From contig OZ244774.1 in assembly GCA_965219485.1 (NCBI GenBank), positions 496,001-560,000 of the forward strand: a DNA stretch of 64,000 bases. Reading direction: 5' to 3'. The translations under genes were made by a program, and so were the position numbers. The notes below the pieces were generated by a model that was not told the DNA's origin, did not search any database, and saw only the letters and a program-made list of their open reading frames with translations. The stretch comes from UBA8337 sp937907245 (GTDB lineage Bacteria; Pseudomonadota; Alphaproteobacteria; RS24). Shown piece after piece: positions 52,139 through 60,358 of this stretch (position 1 is its first letter; each line of letters begins with the position of its first letter).

Positions 52139-53287
52139 ATGCCCTGGGATAACAAATCAGACAATCAAAACCCTTGGGGGAGCGGATCGAATGGCGGTGG
52201 ATCCAACGGTGGCGGCTCCAACGGTGGGGGGCGAGGCCCAAGCCGTGGCCCTAGCCGTGGCCCTGGTCGCGGAAATGAACCTGACCTCGACGAACTCTTG
52301 CGAGATCTAAAAGCTCGTTTCAATGGATTGATACCTGGCGCTGGCGGCGGTTCGGGCTTGCTGGTTATTCTGGCGGTATTGATTGGCGTTTGGGCAGTCA
52401 GCGGATTTTACCGCGTGGGTGCCGACGAGCAGGGCGTTGTTTTGCGCTTTGGCAAATTTCATACGCAAACCGCTCCGGGCCTGAATTATCACCTGCCTTG
52501 GCCAATTGAGACCGCCGTAACGCCAAAGGTAACAACGGTCAATCGGGTTGATATCGGCATGCGGGCTGGCGACGATCGCCGCTCCGCTGGCGTGATGCGC
52601 GATGTGCCAGAAGAAAGCCTGATGCTGACGGGGGACGAAAACATCGTTGATGTTGATTTCTCGGTTTTCTGGGTTATCGACGATGCGCCTGACTTCCTAT
52701 TCAACATTCAAAACCCAACCGGCACCGTAAAAGCTGTGGCCGAAAGCACCATGCGCGAGATTGTGGGTCAAAACGACATTCAACCGATTTTGACGGAACA
52801 GCGCCAAACCAACGAAGAGCAAGTTAAAGCGCTTATGCAAGCCACGCTCGACAGCTATAACGCTGGCATTGGCATCACGCAGGTGAAAATGCAAAAGGTC
52901 GATCCGCCCGCCGCGGTTATCGACGCTTTCCGCGATGTGCAAGCCGCGCGAGCCGACCAAGAACGCGCTCGCAATGAAGCCAATTCTTACGCTAACCGTG
53001 TGGTTCCAGAAGCCCAGGGTGAAGCGGTTCGCATTCGCAGAGACTCGGAAGCTTATCGGGCCCAAACGGTTGCGGAAGCCGATGGTGAAGCCACGCGCTT
53101 TGCCTCGATTTACACCGAATATCGCGGTGCCCAAGGCGTGACGCGCCAACGAATTTTTTTGGAAACGCTAGAAAAAGTTATGGCACGCACCAATAAAATT
53201 ATCATCGAAAACACTGGCACTGGCGTCGTGCCATATCTGCCGCTCGACCAGTTGAATAGCCGCTCGATTAGCAAGGAGACAAAATAA
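52139..53287 (+). CDS. hflK: HflK, membrane modulator of FtsH protease
   Basis: SPFH/band-7 protein that, with HflC, forms a large membrane cage around the FtsH protease. The start at 52139 follows AGGAGG; the open frame upstream is not coding. The N-terminal cytoplasmic part is low-complexity Gly/Asn/Pro/Arg with tandem repeats, followed by one membrane helix (GLLVILAVLIGVWAVSGFY) and the band-7 domain (GADEQGVVLRFGKFHTQTAPGLNYHLPWPIE). The segment DPPAAVIDAFRDVQAARADQERARNEA is an HflK hallmark. 382 residues. It overlaps hflC by one base (TAATG). Confidence 0.95.
   Translation: MPWDNKSDNQNPWGSGSNGGGSNGGGSNGGGRGPSRGPSRGPGRGNEPDLDELLRDLKARFNGLIPGAGGGSGLLVILAVLIGVWAVSGFYRVGADEQGVVLRFGKFHTQTAPGLNYHLPWPIETAVTPKVTTVNRVDIGMRAGDDRRSAGVMRDVPEESLMLTGDENIVDVDFSVFWVIDDAPDFLFNIQNPTGTVKAVAESTMREIVGQNDIQPILTEQRQTNEEQVKALMQATLDSYNAGIGITQVKMQKVDPPAAVIDAFRDVQAARADQERARNEANSYANRVVPEAQGEAVRIRRDSEAYRAQTVAEADGEATRFASIYTEYRGAQGVTRQRIFLETLEKVMARTNKIIIENTGTGVVPYLPLDQLNSRSISKETK
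52184..52267 (+). repeat. Short tandem repeats in hflK N-terminus
   Basis: Three 15-bp units (52184-52228) encode G-S-N-G-G, and three 12-bp units (52232-52267) encode R-G-P-S/G. The units differ only at a few bases. They form a flexible cytoplasmic tail before the membrane helix; the number of units may vary between strains. Confidence 0.8.
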
Positions 53288-54294
53288 TGCAACGCACAGG
53301 ACTGATTGCCGTTTTCCTTCTCATCGTGCTGGGCGTAATCGCCTCGGCTACCCTATTCACCGTGCACCAAACGCAACAAGCTTTGGTGCTGCAATTCGGC
53401 GATCCGCGTCGCGTGATTACCGAGCCCGGGCTTAACTTCAAAGTGCCCTTCGTGCAAAATGTGATTTTCGTCGATAAGCGTATTCTCGATTTGGATACGC
53501 CAGCAGAAGAGCTGATTGCCTCTGACCAGAAGCGTTTGGTTGTGGATGCGTTCACCCGTTACAAAATCACCGATCCTTTGCAATTCTATAAAGCCCTACG
53601 CGATGAACGCCGGGCACGTTCGCGTCTGGCGGCGATTGTGTCTTCTTCTATGCGTTCGGTATTGGGCGAAGAAGAGTTTCAAACCGTGGTTCGCGACGAG
53701 CGTTCCAAGCTGATGACCCGCATCACCAAATTGGTCAATGAGCAAGCGGCTGATTTTGGCATTGAAATTGTCGATGTGCGTATTCGTCGTGCCGACTTGC
53801 CGCAAGCCAACAGCCAAGCGATTTATCGCCGCATGCAAACGGAACGCGAACAAGAAGCAGCTGAGTTTCGCGCACGTGGTCAAGAAGTCGGTCGTGCCAT
53901 CCGCGCCCAAGCTGACAAGCAAGTGACGGTTTTAACAGCTGAAGCGACCCGCGATAGTGAAGTTATCCGCGGCCAAGGCGATGCCTGCCGGACGCGTGTG
54001 TTTGCCCGTGTCTTTGGGCAAGACCCAGATTTCTTCGCGTTTTATCGCTCCATGCAAGCCTATACAACGGCACTGGAAGAGGGCACCACTATGGTGATGT
54101 CGCCAGACAGTTCGTTCTTGCAGTTCATGAAAAACCCAAACAGCGTTCTTGCCCCTAGCAAACGCGGCACGGTGCAGCGCGGCAAACGCTTGGATGTCGC
54201 TAAGCTGACAGCCAAGGGTCGTTCGTTAAGCGACTCGCTTTGCCCAGAAATTGCTGCAAAGGCCAAAGCGGACGCGAAAATAGCTCTTCAGTAA
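53287..54294 (+). CDS. hflC: HflC, membrane modulator of FtsH protease
   Basis: Partner of HflK in the SPFH cage that controls FtsH. One N-terminal membrane helix (GLIAVFLLIVLGVIASATLF) and a band-7 domain: VHQTQQALVLQFGDPRRVITEPGLNFKVPFVQNV, SMRSVLGEEEF, VDVRIRRADLP and ERQxE-like coiled coil (MQTEREQEAAEFRARGQE), then PDFFAFYRSMQAY. At 335 residues it is longer than most HflC because of a basic C-terminal tail (SKRGTVQRGKRLDVAKLTAK). Overlaps hflK and the DUF2065 gene by one base each. Confidence 0.95.
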   Translation: MQRTGLIAVFLLIVLGVIASATLFTVHQTQQALVLQFGDPRRVITEPGLNFKVPFVQNVIFVDKRILDLDTPAEELIASDQKRLVVDAFTRYKITDPLQFYKALRDERRARSRLAAIVSSSMRSVLGEEEFQTVVRDERSKLMTRITKLVNEQAADFGIEIVDVRIRRADLPQANSQAIYRRMQTEREQEAAEFRARGQEVGRAIRAQADKQVTVLTAEATRDSEVIRGQGDACRTRVFARVFGQDPDFFAFYRSMQAYTTALEEGTTMVMSPDSSFLQFMKNPNSVLAPSKRGTVQRGKRLDVAKLTAKGRSLSDSLCPEIAAKAKADAKIALQ

Positions 54295-54479
54295 TGCTAG
54301 AGAAAGTCTTTTTGGCTTTCGCTCTCGTGTTGGCTTTTGAGGGGGCCCTCTATGCCCTTTTTCCGACATTTTTGCGCTCTATGATGAAGCAATTGGAACA
54401 GGTCGAGGACGCCACCTTACGACAAGGTGGGGTCATCGCTCTGGGCCTTGGGGTCGGTTTGGTCTGGCTTCTCAATTAG
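54294..54479 (+). CDS. DUF2065 small membrane protein
   Basis: A 61-residue protein with two hydrophobic segments (FLAFALVLAFEGALYALFP and VIALGLGVGLVWLL), matching the DUF2065/YjeT-like family. Its ATG overlaps the hflC stop (TAATG), the usual position for this family, next to hflK-hflC. The function is unknown; the location suggests a link with the HflKC-FtsH complex. The frame is open upstream, but that part overlaps hflC and is not needed. Confidence 0.85.
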   Translation: MLEKVFLAFALVLAFEGALYALFPTFLRSMMKQLEQVEDATLRQGGVIALGLGVGLVWLLN

Positions 54480-54501
54480 CAATTTTTAAGTAGGAATAAT
54501 C

Positions 54502-55965
54502 ATGCAGTCTGTTCGTGCCCTTCGTTTTTCTTTGATCCTATGTTTGTTGGTTCTACCTTTATTATTGTCTCCAAGTCTGGCCCGCCCAGTGGAAGGTTTC
54601 GCAGATTTAGCCGAACGCCTGATGCCAGCTGTGGTCAATATTTCCACCTCTCAAACCGTGCAGCAGCGCAATTCGCGTGGCCCCGGCCAGCCGCCATTTG
54701 GAGACTTTTTCGAAGAGTTTTTTAACCAACGTCGTGGCCAAAACGGCGCGCCCCAGAGCCCTAATAATCAGCCACAAAGCCGCAAGGTTTCGTCGCTAGG
54801 CTCTGGTTTCGTCGTTGACCCGAACGGGATTATCATCACCAATAATCACGTCATCGAAGAAGCCGATGAGATTACCATCAACTTCTCAGACGGCAGTAAA
54901 TTACCGGCTGAGATTATTGGCCGCGATCCCAAAACCGATTTGGCTGTCTTACAAGTTAAAACCAAAAAGAAATTAGCTTTCGTCCCCATGGGCGATAGCG
55001 CCAAAGCTCGCGTGGGCGACTGGGTGATTGCCATTGGCAATCCTTTCGGTCTTGGCGGCTCGCTCTCGGCGGGCGTTATTTCAGCCATCAAGCGGGACAT
55101 TAATGCAGGCCCTTATGACAGTTTCATTCAAACGGATGCGGCCATTAATAAAGGCAACTCTGGTGGCCCCTTATTCAATATGAAGGGGGAGGTCATTGGC
55201 GTGAACTCGGCAATTATCTCGCCATCTGGCGGCTCCGTCGGCATTGGATTTTCTATTCCCTCGAACCTTGCGACCTCTGTCATCGCGCAATTGCGCCAAT
55301 ATGGCGAAACGCGTCGCGGTTGGTTGGGCGTCCGCATTCAAGAGGTGACGGACGAATTAGCCGATAGCCTATCGCTTGGAAAAGCACGTGGCGCCTTGGT
55401 TTCAGAAGTATCGCCAGGCGGCCCAGCTGAAAAAGGCGGGGTGAAAGTTGGCGATGTGATTGTGAAATTTGACAATAAGCCCGTGCCGACGATGCGCGAC
55501 TTGCCGCGCATTGTTGCTGAAACCAAGATTGATAAGCCGGTTCGCGTCGAATTAATTCGTCGCGGCCGCACTAAGCGCATTGAAATTGTGACCGGACGCT
55601 TGCAAGAGGCGGCGCTGGATAAGAAGCCAGCCGAAACCAAAAAGCAAAAACAGCAGGACGCCAAGAGCCATGTCTATTTGGGGCTCACGTTACAAAACAT
55701 CAATCCGAAGTCGCGCCGTGATTTCGAGCTTGGCGAAAATGCCAGCGGCGCCTTGGTGATTGAGATAGATCGCTCTAGCGTGGCCTTTGAAGCGGGTATT
55801 CGCGTCGGCGATATTATTTCCGAGATTGACCAAAAGACCATTGGGTCGGCAAAAACGGCGGTCGAAGCTCTAAAAAAGGCCAAAAAGTCGGGCCGCAAAT
55901 CGGTTCTGGTGTTTGTGAAATCAAGCGGTACAGTCCGCTTCCTTGCTATCCCACTCGGCAATTAG
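54502..55965 (+). CDS. degP: Periplasmic serine protease, DegP/Do family
   Basis: HtrA-type protease and chaperone that degrades misfolded envelope proteins. The signal peptide (about residues 1-27) ends in PSLA. The trypsin-like domain has the triad His116 (ITNNHVIEE), Asp146 (PKTDLAVLQVK) and Ser220 (KGNSGGPLF). Two PDZ domains follow (about 290-380, RRGWLGVRIQEV; about 400-485, YLGLTLQNI), joined by a Lys/Gln-rich linker. 487 residues. Short Q-rich insert near 55-90 (LA loop). It follows hflKC and DUF2065, the common alphaproteobacterial order. Its stop overlaps the convergent serB stop by 3 bases. Confidence 0.95.
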   Translation: MQSVRALRFSLILCLLVLPLLLSPSLARPVEGFADLAERLMPAVVNISTSQTVQQRNSRGPGQPPFGDFFEEFFNQRRGQNGAPQSPNNQPQSRKVSSLGSGFVVDPNGIIITNNHVIEEADEITINFSDGSKLPAEIIGRDPKTDLAVLQVKTKKKLAFVPMGDSAKARVGDWVIAIGNPFGLGGSLSAGVISAIKRDINAGPYDSFIQTDAAINKGNSGGPLFNMKGEVIGVNSAIISPSGGSVGIGFSIPSNLATSVIAQLRQYGETRRGWLGVRIQEVTDELADSLSLGKARGALVSEVSPGGPAEKGGVKVGDVIVKFDNKPVPTMRDLPRIVAETKIDKPVRVELIRRGRTKRIEIVTGRLQEAALDKKPAETKKQKQQDAKSHVYLGLTLQNINPKSRRDFELGENASGALVIEIDRSSVAFEAGIRVGDIISEIDQKTIGSAKTAVEALKKAKKSGRKSVLVFVKSSGTVRFLAIPLGN

Positions 55966-56852
55966 GCGGTTATAAATTGGCTTTCGCTATAGCCTTGTAG
56001 GTAGAGAAGGCCTGTCAGGTCGGCGTGCTGAAGCGTATATTGCGCCGCTTCGGCTACCGCTGGCTTGGCGCGAAACGCCACGCCCATGCCCGCAATTTTC
56101 AACATGGCCAAATCGTTTGAGCCATCGCCCGTCGCCAAGACGTCGTCAGGTGTGAGGCCTAGCTCTTGCGCCCAAGCGTTCAAAATCTCGGCCTTGGCGG
56201 CGCGCCCCAAAATGGGCTCGACGACCGTGCCATCCAAAATCCCATCGGTGATGTTCAGGTCATTGCACTGAAAGCGATTAAAGCCGATGCGCTGGGCAAT
56301 GCGGTCTGCGAAAAAGGCGAAACCGCCGGATACCAATCCGCAAAATACGTCATTCGCCCGCAACGTAGCCAATAAGGTTTGGGCCCCGGGCATCAGCGTC
56401 ACGCCGTTATCATACAGGTCTTGCAGGGCGCTCTCGGGCATGCCTTTTAGCATGGCCACGCGTTCTTTGAGGGCGGGCTCGAAATCTAATTCGCCGCGCA
56501 TGGCGCGAGTGGTGATATCCACCATCACGGCTTGCTTGTCGATAACCACCGCCAGCTCATCCAAACATTCTTGTTCGATGATGGTCGATTCTAAATCCGC
56601 GATGAGCATTTTCTTGCGCCGCTGGGTGTCGTTTACCCAATTCACATCAAAAGGCAGATCGGCCAATTGGGCGGTCAGCTCGTCATTTTGGTTGTCGAAT
56701 GCATATTCGACAGCATCTTCGCTCAAGCTTTTGGCGGCGGGCAGGTCTGCAAATTGCGTGGCCATTTCCCGCAATCGTGCTGGCGTAAAATAGCCGCTAT
56801 GGGGTGCGGCCGTCAGAACCAAATAAAGTGTATCATTCATTTGTTGTGTCAT
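55962..56852 (-). CDS. serB: Phosphoserine phosphatase SerB (variant motif I)
   Basis: HAD phosphatase for the last step of serine synthesis. A short N-terminal ACT-like region is followed by the catalytic domain: motif I IADLESTIIEQECLDELA (Asp86 nucleophile), the cap region with MRGELDFEPALKERVAMLKG, motif II CGLVSGGFAFFADRIA, the motif III lysine in RAAKAEIL, and motif IV ATGDGSNDLAMLKIAGMGVAF. The second acidic residue of motif I is Glu88, where SerB normally has Asp (DxDST). 296 residues, normal length. GAGG stands 4 bases before the ATG. Divergent from miaA with only 29 bp between the start codons. Confidence 0.88.
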   Translation of the reverse strand: MTQQMNDTLYLVLTAAPHSGYFTPARLREMATQFADLPAAKSLSEDAVEYAFDNQNDELTAQLADLPFDVNWVNDTQRRKKMLIADLESTIIEQECLDELAVVIDKQAVMVDITTRAMRGELDFEPALKERVAMLKGMPESALQDLYDNGVTLMPGAQTLLATLRANDVFCGLVSGGFAFFADRIAQRIGFNRFQCNDLNITDGILDGTVVEPILGRAAKAEILNAWAQELGLTPDDVLATGDGSNDLAMLKIAGMGVAFRAKPAVAEAAQYTLQHADLTGLLYLQGYSESQFITA

Positions 56853-56881
56853 CTGTCCTCAACCCTGTAAGACTAACGCTT

Positions 56882-57847
56882 ATGTCTACGTCTTCGACTA
56901 TATCTCCGACTGGCGAATTTTTGCCCCTTCTTATTGCAGGCTCCACCGCTAGCGGCAAGTCCGCATTGGCCTTGGCTTTAGCCAAACAGGTGAACGGGCG
57001 CATCATCAATGCCGATAGCTTACAAGTCTACGATACATTACGCCAATTAACCGCGCGCCCCAGCCTAGAAGAAGAAGCACAAGCCCCCCATGCCCTCTAT
57101 GGCCATGTGGCGGCCGGCGCGCCCTATAATGTTGGCATCTGGCAAGAACAGGCTTTGGCACAAATCCAACAAGCGCAAGCGGCTGGCCAAGTTCCTATCG
57201 TGGTGGGCGGCACGGGGCTGTATTTTAAAAGCCTAACGGAAGGTCTGGTCGATTTACCTGAAATACCCCCGCGGGTTCGCGAGCATTGGCGCCAACGTCT
57301 CGAGGCAATCGGTGTGGCGGGGCTATATGCGGAGCTACAACAGAGCGACGCGCCCTTGGCAGAGCGCCTGCAGCCAACCGATAAGCAGCGCATTTTGCGC
57401 GGGCTTGAAGTTAGGGAGGCAACAGGCACGCGCTTATCGGATTGGCAAAGAATAAAGCCGCAAGCGCCGCTGAGCCAAGCCCATAAAATTTTACTCCTGC
57501 CCGATAGAGACTGGCTCTATGCGCGCTGCAATTTGCGTTTTGAACAGATGATGCAAGGCGAAGCTTTAGCCGAAGTAGAGGCGCTGGCGGCGCTCGAGCT
57601 TACCGCGGAGGCCACAATCCAAAAAGCGCTCGGGGTATCCGAGATTATGGGCTTTTTGAACGGCAGCCTAACCCGCGAGCAAGCCATTGAGCAGGCACAA
57701 CAGGCCACACGCCGCTATGCAAAACGCCAAATGACTTGGTTTCGCAATCAAATGGTCGGTTGGGAAACTTTCCCTGAGCAAGATTACACCGATAACCATG
57801 ATAAAATCTTTTCATTTATTACCAAAAATAGCTTGACCACGACATAA
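56882..57847 (+). CDS. miaA: tRNA dimethylallyltransferase MiaA
   Basis: Adds an isopentenyl group to A37 of tRNAs reading UNN codons. The P-loop IAGSTASGKSALALALA and NADSLQVYDTL are at the N-terminus; VVGGTGLYFKSLTEG, QPTDKQRILRGLEV and RRYAKRQMTWFRNQM follow. The ATG at 56882 puts the P-loop at the expected place; the frame is open 26 codons upstream, but that part overlaps serB. 321 residues, normal length. A clear ribosome-binding site is not seen. Divergent from serB, upstream of ilvB. Confidence 0.94.
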   Translation: MSTSSTISPTGEFLPLLIAGSTASGKSALALALAKQVNGRIINADSLQVYDTLRQLTARPSLEEEAQAPHALYGHVAAGAPYNVGIWQEQALAQIQQAQAAGQVPIVVGGTGLYFKSLTEGLVDLPEIPPRVREHWRQRLEAIGVAGLYAELQQSDAPLAERLQPTDKQRILRGLEVREATGTRLSDWQRIKPQAPLSQAHKILLLPDRDWLYARCNLRFEQMMQGEALAEVEALAALELTAEATIQKALGVSEIMGFLNGSLTREQAIEQAQQATRRYAKRQMTWFRNQMVGWETFPEQDYTDNHDKIFSFITKNSLTTT

Positions 57848-57940
57848 TTATTGCTATTTTCGCATCTTCACGAGGCAGCGCCGAGACCGGTATCGGTGCG
57901 CCCACTCACATTTGGAGGCGGCCTTGGCCGTTGAGATAAG

Positions 57941-59698
57941 ATGGACAAACAATTAAACGGCGCGCAAATCGTTCTGCAATCTTTGCAAGACCATGGTGTA
58001 GAGCATATTTTTGGCTACCCTGGCGGCGCGGTTCTGCCGATTTATGATGAGATTTTTCAGCAGGAATCGATCGAACATATTCTGGTTCGCCACGAGCAGG
58101 GCGCGACCCATGCGGCCGAAGGCTATGCCCGCTCAACCGGAAAATGCGGCGTGGTTTTGGTTACCTCTGGCCCCGGTGCCACCAATGCGGTAACCGGCCT
58201 TACCGATGCCTTGATGGATAGTATCCCCATGGTTTGCATCACCGGCCAGGTGCCCACGCATCTCATTGGCGGCGACGCGTTTCAAGAGGCCGACACCGTT
58301 GGCATCACGCGCCCCTGCACCAAGCACAATTATTTGGTTAAAGACATCAACGATTTGGCGCGCATTATGCATGAGGCGTTTCAAGTGGCTACCACGGGTC
58401 GTCCGGGCCCTGTGGTTGTTGATATTCCAAAAGATATTCAGTTCGCGCTTGGCCCTTATATGAAGCCGAAAGCGGTGAAGCACAAAAGCTATCAACCGCA
58501 AATCAAAGGCGATATGACGGCCATCAAGCAAGCGGTTGAGCTGATTGCTAATGCCAAGAAACCCATATTTTACACCGGTGGCGGCATCATCAACTCTGGC
58601 CCACATGCCAGCCAATTGCTACGCGAATTGGTTAAATTGACGGGTTTCCCAATCACCTCAACGCTTATGGGGCTGGGCAGTTACCCGTCCGCAGACAAGC
58701 AATGGTTGGGTATGTTGGGTATGCACGGCACTTATGAAGCCAATTGGGCGATGCATGATTGCGACCTGATGATTAACATCGGCGCGCGCTTTGATGACCG
58801 TATCACCGGCGTTTTGGATAAGTTTTCGCCGAACTCGAAGAAAATCCATGTCGACATCGACCCTTCTAGCATCAATAAAAATGTCATGGTGGATGTCGCC
58901 ATTGTTGGGGATTGCGCGCATGTTTTAGAAGACATGCTGCGGGTCTATAAATCGGATGCGGTGACGCCAGACAAAAAAGCATTGGCAAGCTGGTGGAGCG
59001 AGATTGAAGCTTGGCGGGATAGAAAATGCTTGTCGTATAAAAAAGACGCTAAGGCCATCAAGCCGCAATATGCGGTCGAGCGCTTATATGAGCTGACCAA
59101 AGACGCCGACACTTACATCACCACCGAAGTGGGCCAGCACCAAATGTGGGCGGCCCAATATTATCGTTTTGAAGACCCCAATCGCTGGATGACCTCAGGC
59201 GGCTTGGGCACGATGGGCTATGGCATTCCGGCCGCGGTTGGCGTGCAAGTGGCGCATCCTAAAAGTTTGGTTATCGACATTGCCGGCGAGGCCTCGGTGC
59301 AAATGACCATGCAGGAGATATCTACGGCGGTGCAATATCGTTTGCCGATTAAGATTTTCATCCTGAATAATGAATATATGGGCATGGTGCGCCAATGGCA
59401 GGAACTGCTGCATGGCGGACGCTACTCCAGCTCCTATTCGGAGGCGCTGCCTGATTTTGTTAAATTGGCTGAAGCCTATGGCGCCACGGGTATTCGTGCC
59501 GAAACACCTGCTGAATTAGATGATGCGATTAAGCGCATGATCGATACACCAGGCCCGGTTATTTTTGATTGTATCGTGACCAAAGATGAAAACTGCTTCC
59601 CGATGATTCCATCCGGCGCGGCGCATAATGAAATGCTTCTCGCCGATAGCGAAGGCTTGGATATTGAAGTCTCGGAGGCGGGGAAAACTCTGGTTTAA
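57941..59698 (+). CDS. ilvB: Acetolactate synthase large subunit
   Basis: Thiamine-diphosphate enzyme catalysing the first common step of valine, leucine and isoleucine synthesis. Shows IFGYPGGAVLPIYDEIF, the catalytic Glu in RHEQGATHAAEGYAR, GPGATNAVTGLTDALMDSIPMV, GDAFQEADTVGITRPCTKHN, FDDRITG (FAD region) and the ThDP/Mg motif GEASVQMTMQEISTAVQY with ILNNEYMGMVRQWQ. 585 residues, normal length. A 93-bp leader separates it from miaA; I found no Val/Leu/Ile-rich leader peptide or clear attenuator. Followed by ilvH. Confidence 0.95.
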   Translation: MDKQLNGAQIVLQSLQDHGVEHIFGYPGGAVLPIYDEIFQQESIEHILVRHEQGATHAAEGYARSTGKCGVVLVTSGPGATNAVTGLTDALMDSIPMVCITGQVPTHLIGGDAFQEADTVGITRPCTKHNYLVKDINDLARIMHEAFQVATTGRPGPVVVDIPKDIQFALGPYMKPKAVKHKSYQPQIKGDMTAIKQAVELIANAKKPIFYTGGGIINSGPHASQLLRELVKLTGFPITSTLMGLGSYPSADKQWLGMLGMHGTYEANWAMHDCDLMINIGARFDDRITGVLDKFSPNSKKIHVDIDPSSINKNVMVDVAIVGDCAHVLEDMLRVYKSDAVTPDKKALASWWSEIEAWRDRKCLSYKKDAKAIKPQYAVERLYELTKDADTYITTEVGQHQMWAAQYYRFEDPNRWMTSGGLGTMGYGIPAAVGVQVAHPKSLVIDIAGEASVQMTMQEISTAVQYRLPIKIFILNNEYMGMVRQWQELLHGGRYSSSYSEALPDFVKLAEAYGATGIRAETPAELDDAIKRMIDTPGPVIFDCIVTKDENCFPMIPSGAAHNEMLLADSEGLDIEVSEAGKTLV

Positions 59699-59793
59699 AT
59701 AGGGGCAAATAATCGGGCTTTTAACCACCCAGTGAGTGCGCTATAGAAAGGCGCACGAATGGGTCGAAAGGCCGATTTTTGAGAAGGTTGAAG

Positions 59794-60306
59794 ATGAGCG
59801 CAGAAAATCAAATTGAGCGGCACACGCTATCCGTCCTCGTAGATAATGAGGCGGGTGTTCTGGCGCGCGTTATCGGTCTTTTTTCGGGCCGTGGCTATAA
59901 TATCGACAGCCTGACCGTGGCCGAGGTGGATGAGCAAGAGCATATGTCTCGTATCACCATTGTGACTTTGGGCACGCCGCCGATGATTGAACAAATTAAA
60001 GCCCAATTAGGTCGCTTGGTGCCAGTGCATCGGGTGGTCGATTTAACGGTCGAATGCGAGAGCGTCGAGCGCGAATTGGCTTTGGTGAAAGTGACAGGCA
60101 AGGGCGATGCCCGCGTCGAGGCGCTCCGCATGTCGGAAGCTTTCCGCGCCCGCGTGGTAGATGCGACGCCGGATAGTTTTGTCTTTGAGATTACCGGTAA
60201 TACCGAAAAAATTGATGCCTTTATTGGGCTGATGAAACCTTTGGGTCTTCGAGAAGTTTCGCGCACGGGCGCGGCAGCTATCTCTCGCGGCCCGGAGGCC
60301 ATGTAA
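59794..60306 (+). CDS. ilvH: Acetolactate synthase small (regulatory) subunit
   Basis: ACT-domain subunit that activates the large subunit and mediates feedback inhibition by valine. The N-terminal ACT domain reads HTLSVLVDNEAGVLARVIGLFSGRGYNIDSLTVAEVD; the C-terminal domain includes ELALVKVTGKGDARVEALRM and VFEITGNTEKIDAFI. 170 residues from the ATG at 59794, which has AGAAGG 6 bases upstream; a TTG 5 codons earlier is rejected. It lies 95 bp after ilvB and 52 bp before ilvC. Confidence 0.95.
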   Translation: MSAENQIERHTLSVLVDNEAGVLARVIGLFSGRGYNIDSLTVAEVDEQEHMSRITIVTLGTPPMIEQIKAQLGRLVPVHRVVDLTVECESVERELALVKVTGKGDARVEALRMSEAFRARVVDATPDSFVFEITGNTEKIDAFIGLMKPLGLREVSRTGAAAISRGPEAM

Positions 60307-60358
60307 AGAGCTCCTGTAATTTTACGTAAACCCTAACTAGACTTTAAGGAATAGATGG

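Noticed and set aside
57848..57940. Attenuator or leader peptide before ilvB
   Set aside because: No short frame rich in Val, Leu or Ile codons and no terminator-like hairpin with T-run; only weak 4-5 bp repeats.
59699..59793. Hairpin between ilvB and ilvH (GTGCG/CGCAC with flanking CCCA/TGGG)
   Set aside because: Stem is interrupted and lacks a T-run; too weak to call a terminator or regulatory element.
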